This document shows, in pieces, positions 43,040 to 54,900 of a stretch of DNA of 64,000 nt (the stretch's first letter is position 1; each line of letters starts with the position of its first letter). The notes beneath the pieces are model-generated. The model ran no database searches and was not told the DNA's origin. It saw only the letters and a list, made by a program, of their open reading frames with translations. The position numbers and the translations under genes are program-made. The stretch is from Liolophura sinensis. Its lineage: Eukaryota; Mollusca; Polyplacophora; Chitonida; Chitonidae. The stretch lies in assembly GCF_032854445.1 (NCBI RefSeq), contig NC_088298.1, forward strand, positions 21,291,295-21,355,294, written 5' to 3'.

Positions 43040-46000
43040 GATTTAAGATGATATGCTATGAATATCTCAAAGAAAGAAGCACATTTGGATATGGATACAG
43101 TATGTTGAAAAATACTTAAGAATTTCATACTTTTAAGAACAATAATAATTGCACCTTCAACAACTCGGGACTTTCAATCTATACCAGCGATAAATTTTCG
43201 TACCACATAGATTGTTAGCTTATCTCAAAGGAGAACGGTGTATGAACTGTCCAGGTAACACAATTCACTTCAATAGAGCCACAATAAATACTTGGTGTTT
43301 CAGGTGCGGGTCTATTATTTCTTCTATATGAACCCCAGTTACGTTGGTAACATGGGGACAAAAATTAATTTGATTGATGTTTTACAATCGAATATTTCAC
43401 TTATTCATATGCTATTTGCTGCTTGCGGTAATACCGACATTACCCGCGCGTAGTGTGAGGGTTTTACTTATTGTTTCAGGGATACACCCTGCCTTAAAAA
43501 TTCCACATTTCTGAGATCTGTTTTTTCGTGGTTCATGTTAGAATTTATCTTAATTGCAATTTATTCAAGTTATTTTTCACTAGAAATTTTTCAAATAGTT
43601 TCATATTCGTCAAAAGGGCGTCGAATTGTAAAGACAGCTACAAACACAAAGGTAAGGATAAACTTTTATACTTCATGTTTATTTCAACTCATGATTATGC
43701 AGTGTCAAAGAACCAATATTTCCAAACTGATTAACTGATTTTCTCCTGAAAATCTTTGAGAAAGTTGACGATGAGTCGAATACAATCTGGAATTTAGACC
43801 TCCGTGATTTGAGATGATATGCTCCAAATGTCTGAATGAAATAGGTACATGTGGCTATGGATACAGTGTGCTAAAAATACCAAATAATTACATAGTTTTA
43901 ACAATAACAATAACTGTACTTTCAACCACTCGGCACTTTTAATACATACCACCGATAAATTTTCGTACCATATAGATTATTGGCTTATGTTCAATTAGAA
44001 CGGCATAAAAACTGTCCAGGTAGCCTGATTCACTTCACTAGTGACACTAAATACTTGGTGTTTCGGGTTCGGGTCTATTATTTCTTCGATATGAACCCCT
44101 GTTACGTTGGTAACATGGGGACAACAATTAATTTGATTGATGTTTTACAATCGAATATTTCACTTAATCACAGACAGCTGCTGTTCACGCTAATACCGGC
44201 ATTACCCGCGTTAGTGTGAGGGTTTTACTTACTGTTTAACAGATAGACAATGCCTTAAAAATTCGATGTTTTTCATTTCTGTTATTTCGCTATACAATGT
44301 AACAATTTATCTTAATTGCAAATTACTCAAGTTATTTTCACGAGAAATTTTTCAAATGGTTACCTATGCGTTAAAAGGGGTCAAACTGCAAACAGAGCAG
44401 AAAAAAAGAGCTACAAACACAAAGGTAAGGATAAACTTTTATACTTCATGTTTATTTCAACTCATGATTATGCCGTTTCAAAGAACCATTAATTTCAAAC
44501 TGATTAACTGATTTTCTCCTGAAAATCTTTGAGAAAGTTGACGATGAGTCAAATAGAATCTGGAATTTATAACTGCGTGATTTGATATGATATGCTATAA
44601 ATGTCTCAACGAAATAAGCCCATTTGGCTATGGACACAGTACGTTGAAAAATACTTAATAATTAAATATTTTTAACAATAATAATAATTGCACTTTCAAC
44701 AACTCGGCAATTTCAATCTATACCACCGATAAATTTACATGCCACGGAGATTGTTGGCATATGTTAAATTCGAACGGCGCAAGAACTGTCCAGGTAACAC
44801 GATTCACTTCACTAGAGCCACAATAAATACTTGGTGTTTCAGGTGCGAGTCTATTATTACTTTTATGTGAACCCCAGTTACGTTGGTAACATGGGGACAA
44901 AAATTCATTTGATTGATGTTTTACAATCGAATATTTCACTTAATCACAGACAGCTGCTGTTCACGCTAATACCGGTATTACCCGCGTGTAGTGTGAGGGT
45001 TTTAATTAATTGTTTCACGGATAGACACTGCCTTAAAAATTCCATATTTTTCATTTCTGTTATTTCGCAATACATTGTAACAATTGATGTTAATTGCAAA
45101 TTACTGAAGCTATTTTCACTAGAAATTTTTCAAATGGTTTTCTATGCGTCAAAAGGGGTCAAACTGCAAACAGAGCAGGAAAACGAGCTACAAACACAAA
45201 GGTGAGGATAAACGTTTATTTTTATTTCAACTCATGATTATGCCCTGTAGAACAAACATTAATTACAAGCTGATTAACTGATTTTCTCTTGAAAATCTTT
45301 GAGAAAGTTGACGATGAGTCAAATAAAATGTGCCCCTAGCGCAGCGTAATGACCCATGAGCCTCTCACCAATGCGGTCGCTCTGAGTTCAAGTCCAGCTC
45401 ATGCTGGCTTTCTCTCCGGCCGTAAGTGGGAAGGTCTGCCAGCAACCTGCGGATGGTCGTGGGTTTTCCCCGGGCTGTGCCCGGTTTCCACCCACCATAA
45501 TGCTGGCCGCCGTCGTATAAGTGAAATATTCTTGAGTACGGCGTAAAACACCAATCAAAAAAAAAGAAAACAAAAAACAAAAATCAAATAAAATCTGGAA
45601 TTTATAACTGCATAATCTGAGATGTTATGATATAAATGTCTCAAGGAAATAAGTACATTTGGCTAAGGATACAGTATGTTTAAAAATACCAAATAAATAG
45701 GTACTGTTAACAATAATTATAACTGCACATCCAAACAACTCGCCACTTTAAATCTATACCGCCGATAAATTTTCGTACTATGTAGATTGTTGGCATATGT
45801 TAAATTAGAACGGTGTAAGAACTGTCTAGGTAGCCTTACTCACTTCACTAGAGTCACACTAAATACTTGGTGTTTCGGGTGCGGGTCTATTATTACCTCT
45901 ATATGAACCCCAGTTACGTTGGTAACATGGGGACAAAAATTAATTTGATTGATGTTTTACCATCGAATATTTCACTTATTCACATGATGTTTGCTGCTTA

Positions 46001-46740
46001 GGCTAATACTGACATTAACCGCGTGCAGTGTGAGGGTTTTACTCAGTCTTTTACGGATACGCACTGCCTTAAAAATTCCACATTTTTGAGATCTGTTTTT
46101 TCGTGGTTCAGTGTTAGAATTGATCTTAATTGCAATTTATTAAAGCCATTTTCCACTAGAAATTTTTCAAATGGTTACCTATACGTCAAAAGGCGTCGAA
46201 TTGTAAACAGAGCTACAAACACAAAGGTAAGGATAAACTTTTATACGTCATGTTTATTTCAACTCAATGATTATGCCGTGTCAAATAACCATTATTTCCA
46301 AAGTGATTAACTGATTTTCTACTGAAAATCTTTGAGAAAGTTGACGAGGAGTCAAATAAAATCTGGAATTTATAACTGCGTGATTTGAGATGATATGCTA
46401 TAAATGTCTTAATGAAATAAGTACATCTGGCTATAGGTACAGTGTGTTTAAAAATACTTAGTAATTACATGCTTTTAACAATAATAATAACTGCACTTTC
46501 AACAACTCGGCACTTTTAATCCATACCACCGATAAATTTTCGTACCATATAGATTGTTGGCTTATGTTCAATTAGAACGGCGTAAAAACCCTCCAGGTAT
46601 CCTTATTCACTTCACTAGAGTCACACTAAATACTTGGTGTTTCGGGTGTGAGTCTATTATTTCTTTGATATGAACCCCAGTTACGTTGGTAACATGGGGA
46701 CAAAAATTAATTTGATTGGTGTTTAACAATCGAATATTTC
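43040..46740. repeat. Divergent edge monomers of the satellite
   Basis: Monomers at anchors 43246, 44011, 44785, 45821 and 46586 keep the spacing but carry many more substitutions than the HOR part and do not follow its monomer order, for example CTCCAGGTATCCTTATTC at 46590. One holds a SINE. Confidence 0.85.
45330..45583 (+). mobile_element. 5'-truncated SINE in satellite edge
   Basis: Plus orientation. The copy starts within the tRNA-derived head (CCCTAGCGCAGCGTAATGAC), so the A box is lost while the B box (GAGTTCAAGTCCAG) remains. It ends with GGCGTAAAACACCAATC and an A-rich tail. Flanks TCAAATAAAAT at 45319-45329 and 45584-45594 are an 11-bp target-site duplication. Confidence 0.93.
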
Positions 46741-46945
46741 ACTTACTTCCCACGTGCCTGCTGGTAACCAGTATGCTAGAGTTATCCGTGTTCAGTGTGT
46801 AGAATTTAGGACACAGCTCTTTGAGACAAATGCTGTCGCATAATTCTACATTTTAAATTGCTGTCGGTTTAGGATACCATACACTAAATCCTATTAGTTG
46901 TAAGTTTTTAAAAGGAATTTTCCCCTCAAAATCTTTCACACTGTT
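46741..46945. repeat. Strongly decayed partial satellite monomer
   Basis: Word order still follows the monomer: GCTGGTAACCAGTATGCTAG, TGTTCAGTGTGTAGAATTT, TAATTCTACATTTTAAATTG, TTAGTTGTAAGTTTTTAAAA, CCTCAAAATCTTTCAC. Identity is low, so the call is partly inference. After this the match is lost. Confidence 0.5.
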
Positions 46946-48800
46946 GTCATTCGGTTACAAAATCTCATCAAATATAAGAGCGACAGCGAAGCTCAAAAGT
47001 GCATATCAGAGACAGCATATGCGAGATATTCTTCGGGGGAAAGATATTTTGCAGCGCGGATATATTTGTGCTTCCAGGAACTGATGTCGAAGAACGGAAT
47101 ATTGGATTATGTGAAGTATTTCCCATCGTTCCCACTGGCCACTGATGTGGATGTCACAACTTACCCTTTCAAATTTACCTAGTATTTAACTGCTGACATT
47201 AACCTCAGCAATTATCGGGTAAATTACCGCTATAAAGTCTCACCATCTCCACGAAATAAGCATTATCCCTCTCACGTCAGTGACTGACCTATTGTATGTG
47301 ACCTTGAAATTTTCCCTTTAAACACACCATGTCTTTTACAGTCTATTCAAACCATGCATACATTTCACGTGAGAAGACCAGGTGATTTCTGCCTGAACAC
47401 TGATTTTGTCACCTCAGTTAATAAAATGTAGTTAAATGATATCTGTGTTCTTTACTGAGACAAATTCAAGAGACATCAGCTCACATTTTAATTGTATTTT
47501 AAAGTGCGAATTTCTAATCTTTTGCTGCATCAGTGAGAATCTATGTGTTTAACTTCAGTCCTATATTCTTGAAATCTTGTTCGATATCAAATGAACTGCA
47601 GGTTTCGGTGGATTATTTCTTCTTCATGTTTCTCTTTTGGCAATAGCCAATAAGTGATGACCAATTTTTCAAAAATCTCTGATTTTTACTCTGAAACTAT
47701 AAATTCAGCACCTACAACTTCGCCACTGGTTGAAGATTAGCAGACAAATAATATGATTCAACAGGAGTTATCTTCCTTTACCCACATCATATCTCATTTG
47801 CCATATATGTCTCTGCTGTGGATAAGTATCATTTTATAATGTTAAACGTTATAATGTTTTCAAGTTCAATGGTTATTTAATTCGCATATGGTATTTCATG
47901 ACCGTTACAACACAATCTTACAAACACAGGTTAGGCAGGCTGTTTTAACTCGCCACCTTCAGTAGAACGGGGAGCTCGTAAAACTCTTTCCAACCTGTAT
48001 CAAGATGGTCCAAAGCTAAGAACTCATTTGTTCTTTCCTTTATTACGTCACAATTACTGGTGTATGTGTGCTCATAAAACATATATCAAGTACACATGCA
48101 CTGCAACGTCACAGAAGAAAACGATGCGTTCTGCTGCCATTTGGACCGTCTGTGTAGCTTGTCCTCGAGTCTCCCAATGGCCATAGGGGGGAATGGGAGG
48201 TTGGAAGGGAGTGGCTATATGTCTATCAAATTTCATTGCTTGGGTATACAAAAATACCAGTTACAAATCCCAAACACAATCTGCCATATTCAAGAAAATT
48301 TCTGACTGGCTTGGTGTCGCATGCTTCTGTAGTACTACAATTTGAATCGCTTACCGAAGTTTATGGCATGGTGCGAAGAAAACATACCCCACTGGGATTT
48401 TTTATACAATTAGGGTTGCACACCCACATGCATGTAGCACAGTACTTAAGAATTAACAGCTTTTGCGTAAGTTTTGTTGAAATGCTGTCATATTATGGCG
48501 TTTTCACTCAGACAGCTTTAATTGCGAAAAACACAAAATGGAAGTTATCAGTTTCCTAAGAGTGTGAGCTGTTCAACCATTAATTGATGCATTTCATGTG
48601 AATGTTCAGTGACATGCAAGAATATGACTCCCACAAATTTGTTTTAAGGCTTGTTTGGAAGGTAAAGTGATATTCTAATTGGAAAATGCATGTTTAAGCA
48701 TGAAAAGTAATACCTTCTTATTAATTATTTGCCTCAAAAAATGCAAATTTTTTGGTGTGAAATTTTAGGTCATTTACTGTAACATGGAAATTGAACTTAC
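46946..48800. other. Single-copy DNA between satellite array and TAF5 exon 14
   Basis: About 1.85 kb, formally intron 14 of TAF5 if the gene continues leftwards. I looked on the minus strand for further WD40 exons and found none, and no poly(A) signal setting that could close the gene. A stretch at about 46,970-47,160 has a short open frame on the plus strand that I do not recognise. Confidence 0.7.
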
Positions 48801-48912
48801 ATCAACATCAGAGAGATGACCAGCGAATATCCGCAGCGGCTGATGGTGGTCCGTGGCCCAGAGGCGGGCCGTCTTATCCTGACCCGCAGACGCAAAATAG
48901 TGTCCATGGGGG
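48801..48912 (-). CDS. TAF5: TAF5 exon 14 (WD40 blade 3; last exon seen)
   Basis: Codes (S)PHGHYFASAGQDKTARLW, ATDHHQPLRIFAGHLSDVD. RLWATDH-QPLRIFAGHL-DV is diagnostic of TAF5. Acceptor CTTTCAG|CCCCC, donor TTGAT|GTAAGT. Phase 2 in, phase 0 out. A good donor implies more exons, but none is recognisable between here and the satellite array. Confidence 0.94.
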
Positions 48913-51900
48913 CTGAAAGTTCAAACGTCAAAGTTCAGGAGGTTAGCAAGGTTGGTTCACTTAGCTTATTTAATACTAGAGGTTTTTCGAGAGTGTTTCA
49001 TGAAAAAATAACCACACAGGAGTTTCTATATTTTCAAGGTTTAAGTCTGGAAATTTGCTGATGACTAGAAGTCAGAAGGAAGGTCGTGTACATGGTGAAG
49101 GACACTGGTTTCCTCCGGGCACTCCGGTTTCCTCCACCGCCGTCATTTAAGGTGTAATATTCTTGAGTATGGCATTAAACACAAATGAACAAAAAAAAAA
49201 GATAAGAAAAATTGAAGCAGGACAGAATATTTACTATTTTGAGCTTTCTTAAAATAAATTCTGAAGTTTTTAGAATAGAGAATACTATAATACAACTGTT
49301 TTCCCCCATCTATTCAGTGAATTAAGTTTTGTTTCACCTATAGTAGATAAAACAACTGGGGGTACTTTACCTAAATCTGACGCTCCAGACAGGGAAGTTG
49401 TTACTTCACCTATATACTAAGTTGGTGGATTACGTTTTGATTCACCTATAGGACATATCATAACTGTGGATACTTACCTAAATCTGACGCTCCAGACGGG
49501 GAAGTTGTGACTTCACCTATATACTAAGTTGGTGGATTACGTTTTGATTCACCTATAGGACATATCATAACTGTGGATACTTACCTAAATCTGACGCTCC
49601 AGACGGGGAAGTTGTGACTTCACCTATATACTAAGTTGGTGGATTATGTTTTGATTCACCTATAGGACAAATCATAACAGACTGTGGATACTTACCTAAA
49701 TCTGACGCTCCAGACGGGGAAGTTGTGACCTTTGTAGCACACCAAGTTACTCCAAGTCTTAAGGCTCCACAAGCGAACTGGGAAAAAATTATATTTATAA
49801 TTATAAAATTTATTATTTATTCATCTGATTGATGCTTTTACGCCATTTTCAAGAATATTTCACTTATGCGACGGCAGCAAGCATTATGGTGGGAGGAAAC
49901 TGGGCAGAGCCCAGGGGAAACCCATGACCATCCTCAGCTTGCTGGCAAACCCTCCCACTTACAGCCAGAGAGGAAGCATGGGTTGGACTTGAACTCACAG
50001 CGACCGCATTGGTGAGAGGCCTGTGGGTCATCATGTGGCGCTAGCGCGCTAACCAACTGAGAAAAAATAAAATACAATAATGACAATTACAGAGATTACA
50101 TATTTAAATTTATTTCCTTCTTGATATCTTTCTGGCCAAAGTAAAAAAAAAACCCTGTCACAAGTTCACGAGCCCTTGATAACTGAAGTTTTAATCCACA
50201 TATTACTTCCTTGCCCTTCACAAAGAAGGCACGTCAACTGCTTGCACCAGTGGGTGGGTGGTGACGTTCTGTGGGCTCTACTCCTTTCTTACACCCGTAA
50301 ACATGTCTGCAGTTACATAAATGAAAAGTTCCTGACAGTCGAGTAATTTTCAGCTAATTGTCGCTGGATGGGCCGTTTATTACTCTGTTAACACTATTTA
50401 GGTCTAGCATATTAGTACATGAAGACTTATCGATTGATTCATTGATGTTTAATGCTGTAAATTTACACAATACTGGTCAGTTTTATGGGTGGAGGAAAAC
50501 TTGGAGTAACAAGGGTAAACCACCGACCATTGGCAAGTTACTGATGAACTTTCCCCTGATTTTAGGACAAACTTACTGGAGGAGTCTTGAGAACAAGAGA
50601 TAAGATAATTCCTGTCATGACTAAAACAGATGCTGTACACTGGACCAGAATGACCCACCAGGGTTTTACAATCACTGCCTGATTTATCGTCCATCATTCG
50701 CTCCAACACATCATCTGCAAGCAAAAAAAAATGTGTGTACATTTTAATCCTCTGTTTTCAGTAATAAGTCATTTATTCTGTGACATGATCTTGTTTATTG
50801 ATCTGAATCGTGTTTTACACCCACTCAACAATATTTCACGCATATGACGTTGGTCAGCATTATAATGGGAGGAAACTGGACAGAAACTCACTGTTGACAC
50901 GATTTCAGATGAAATTTAAATTTCACAGACTAATGTCGACAGGTTTCACATAAAATTTTGTCAAAGTACCACACAAATTTTCTGACATGTCTGGTGAGTT
51001 TAACTTCCACAGTGTCTGATTGTGACACAAATAAGAAAGGAATCTAGCAAAGGGAGATAACTCTGCACACAAAAGTGCTAAACACAATTATATACCCACC
51101 CCTGGAACAATCGGTCTACACAAATTTAATCTGACACAAATCATTTGGAGATTTGATTAGGATTAAACATGATACTCCACTGAAATTCTGTCATCACAGC
51201 TGTTTAAAGGTTTAAAATAAAACCAGGGAATTTTGAGCGCTCAATTTTAACACTCGCTGTTTGATTTGCTAGCTTGACTGAGGAAAAGAAACACAAGCCA
51301 GCCTACAGTTATGTTCAGCAGCAGTCCACCAATCACAATTCCCTATGACAAAGCGTTGTATGTTAAATTCTTAAATGGTTTTGCTACCACACAGTTTGCT
51401 GGATGTTGGGTAAAAAACATGTGGTACAATTCTGGCTGCCACTGTATAAGTGAAATATTCTTGAGTATAGTGTAAAACACCAATCAAATAAATAAATAAA
51501 TAAATACAAATATATAAATAAAATAAATAAACAAAAACATGTGATTTTACAAGTCAGGCAAAATGTTAACCAAATCAATGTATCCTTGTGTGTTTAACAG
51601 TAAGTCAAACAAAATTAGAAAACCTGAGAATGATACAAAATAGAAGACCATAGAAAGTTTTTGACAATTGTATACAGATGATTTTCAGCACAATACCTGC
51701 TTCTTTGTCGATGAGCTGTAGCTCTGAGTTTTTCTTAATTCCCCGCAGTTTATTTGGCGATGTGCTCCAGACTCGGATATATGAGTCGGCAAACCCTGCT
51801 CCTAAAAGGCTGGAGTCATCACTTACCTCTACAGCTGTCACCCTATAACAAACAGTACATATTCCACAAAGATTCTAACAATGCATGCTAAGATGGTTTT

Positions 51901-54900
51901 AAACTTGCGACCCTATCATCGAGTTTCAAAATGAAAGCAATATATAGCTGCCACCACATAACCTATTCAGGCTGTAAGTGGGAAGGTCTGCCAATAACTT
52001 GCAGATGGTTGTGGGTTTCCCCCGGGCTGTGCCTGGTTTCCACCCACCATAATATTGGCCGCTGCTGTAAAAGCGAAATATTCTGGAGTTTGGCGTAAAA
52101 CACCAGTCAAATAAATAAATCAATAAATCATAAGCTATTCATATCCAAATCCTCTACGGGTAAAGAAGCATACGTCCTATGCGTCGCTCTCTACTTTTCG
52201 CTTTACATCACCAACACCAGCAGCAAATTTTGTGCAGAAATATTGAACAATGCCAAGGTCACTGGGGTCACTGTGGTGAGGCAGGAAGTAATATGAGAAA
52301 ACAGAAACAATCCCGTCTCAATCTGTGTCTCTAACAATACATTATACAAATGCATTCTCTTTATCTAAAGCATGTACAACATGATTCTAACGAATACCTG
52401 AAACAGTTTTATAGATGAATGCTGATTAAACAGTTCCGCGTGAGAACACAAGTGATGAGGCTAAGCGAAAACAAGCCTGCATGTCTCACAGGCTACATAG
52501 GTTGAGCTTGTTTAACTGTGGCAGTGATGTCAGGCGAAAGGTAGAGGGTGACGCATGCGCTCTAGGGAGTACGGTAGAGAAGAGAGGTTTTGTTTTCATT
52601 TCTTTGCTTTCGTTGTTTTTGCCATCTCTTGGTTTTCCTGTCACTCAGACTACAGTAATTCTTCAACATTTTCGCATGTTTGCAAGATTAAACATATTCT
52701 GAAGCCATTTTTCTGTGTTTACCTAATAAAATTATACTTTTTGTGAAGCCCTGAAACTGGCCAATCCTACAAATGTGGTTTTTGTCTCTAAAATCAATTT
52801 AAACATGTGCACAAATTGCACTGAAAGCTGCCCTTTCCTATGAGAAAAGGTTGAAGAAATAGGGTAAGAGACTTAGATCACATCACACAATCACATCTAT
52901 CCTCTCGAAAGTTTTCCGAAGTGTAAAGAAATGGATTTTGTTTTCGTTTTTATTTCTGGTTGTTTTTGTCCTCTTTTGATTTACCTGTAAATCTTATGAT
53001 CACCAAGTGATCGGTTTTGTTTCAGTTTTTTATTCCTCTTTTGTTTTTCTTTTTTCTGTTTAAAATCCTTTAACCCCTGGAGACCTTTCAAGAATGTAAA
53101 GAAAATATTTTTAGCTATTGTTTTGTTTTTTTTGTCTGTTTTATTTTACCTCTCTGCTAATCAGACTGACTGATTGGGATTTCATTATACACAATCATTG
53201 CTGTCCTCTGGAAACTTTTCAGGAATGGGAAGACAAATTTTCAGCTATTATTTTGTTTTGTTTTGTCTGTTTTGTTTTACCTCCCTGTAAATCAGACTGA
53301 CTGATTATGATTTCATCACACACAATCATCACTATCCTCTAGAAACTTTTCAAGAGTGTAAAAAACAGGGTTTTTGCTTTGAATTTTCTTCTTGTTGTTT
53401 TTGTCCTCTCTTAATTTTCCTGTAAGTCTTACTGTGATTTTATTTTGTTTCAAGTTTTTTTTTTTATTCCCCTTTCGTATCTTCAGTGTGAGATCTCATA
53501 ACCTACAATCACTTCCATCCCTGGAAACTTTACAGGGGTGTGCTAACAAAAGGGCTCTTATTTTCATTTTCTCCTTCTGTTTTGTTTTCCTCCTCTGTAA
53601 ATTTATTGAATGACTAATATCACATCACCACAATCACCATCTATCCCTTGAAACCTTTTCAGCAGTATAGAGAAAAGTGGTTTTGCTTTCATTTTCTGCT
53701 TGTGTGTGTGTGTGAGTGTTTTTTTTTTTTTTGGTCTCTCCGTAAATCTGAGTGAGATGCCATCCTACACAATCACTCACCCCTGGTAGCTATTGAGGAA
53801 TGTGTAGAAGCAGATGGAAGGGAGAGCATCAGGGCCAACCTTCACCCGTTTGTTGGCTTCTCGGAATGCTGTTATCTTCTCTATCTTATCTTGGTCCTTC
53901 CTATATTACAAATGAGCCACAGATTAGTACTGAAAGCAAGTCATAAACACATGAATCCACATTCTACAAAATTTACTTCATTAGTGTTTTATGCCATACT
54001 CAAGAATATTTCACTTATATGACTGCGTGCAGTGTTATGGTGAGAGGAAACCAGGCAGAAACTGGGGAAAACCCACGACCATCCACAAGTTGCTGCAGGA
54101 CTTTCCCACATAAGGCCAGAGGTGAAGCCAGCAGAAGCTGGATTTGAACTCACAGTGATCGCACTGATGAGAGGCTCCTGGGTCATAACGCTGCGCTGGC
54201 ACGCTAATCACCTCGGCCAATGTCAAAGACAGGATGTCAAAGGTTTGACTGACTGACCAAGAGATGACCTAATTATAGACATGATAGATGCCTAATAACA
54301 CTCAATAGTTTTGAGTGTTTTTGACTCACAACCTGACTGACAGACAGGTGGAGCTTCTCATAGTTAAAAATTGTGAATTGCTTTTGACAGGTTGATTTCA
54401 AAATCAAGAAATGAATATACCAACTGTGAAATATTCTTGAGTATGGCGCAAAACACCAATCAAATAAATAAATAAATTTACCACTTGCCATTTGGTGGAT
54501 TTCTAATATGTTAAGTTAATGTGGCTTATGGGTCAAAAGAATTCCTGACCACTTACAGTTCAGGGAGGGGTACTCTGGTCACCGCGGGAGCGTTGGGGTC
54601 ATTCTTGGCTTTTTTCATCAACAAAGGGTCTTTCTTGGCCTTCTTTTTCTGAAATGAAAGACAAATGCATCATTTATAAAAATTGCTGCTAAACTGTGAG
54701 CGAACCAGCAGACAGAAAACTCAGGGAAATGGAATAAAACAGCACCAAAATACTTTCCTAAATTTAGCACCCAGATGTTTTCAGTTTTATGTACACATGC
54801 TTCCTCTCTGGCCGTATGTGGGAAGGTTTGCCAGCAACCTGCAAATCGTCATGGGTTTCCCCCCGACTCTGGCTGGTTTCCTCCCACAATAATGCTGGCC

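Larger units (their letters stand above)
11023..46740. repeat. Satellite array, right segment
   Basis: The same monomer family as 1-10822. Anchors at 11719, 12485, 13191, 13968, 14732, 15052, 15815, 16581, 17345, 18120, 18884, 19204, 19935, 20701, 21465, 22199, 22964, 23728, 24503, 25267, 25587, 26350, 27113, 27878, 28653, 29421, 29741, 30505, 31557, 32321, 33096, 33860, 34180, 34943, 35707, 36471, 37247, 38011, 38331, 39094, 39859, 40622, 41398, 42162, 42482, 43246, 44011, 44785, 45821 and 46586. Two spacings are enlarged by SINE insertions. No gene is supported anywhere in this segment. Confidence 0.97.

Noticed and set aside
330-46310. Dozens of 60-136-codon open frames in the left 46 kb, many sharing the motif VYYFFDMNPSYVGNMGTK
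   Set aside because: They recur once per satellite monomer, appear, fuse or break with single-base indels, and the frame differs between copies. They follow from repeat conservation, not coding selection.
1-46740. CRISPR-like or bacterial repeat system
   Set aside because: The repeats are about 765 bp, adjoining and without unique spacers; the neighbouring gene is a spliced eukaryotic TAF5.
46970-47160. Short open frame on plus strand near the array edge
   Set aside because: About 55 codons, no start or splice context, and no family that I recognise. It could be a relic of a mobile element but nothing supports that.
48110-48190. Minus-strand resemblance to the start of TAF5 exon 14 (PYGH...GQ...T)
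   Set aside because: Only about six residues agree, there is no AG acceptor in front, and the downstream WD40 residues are missing. Tempting because of the other exon-edge repeats, but too weak.
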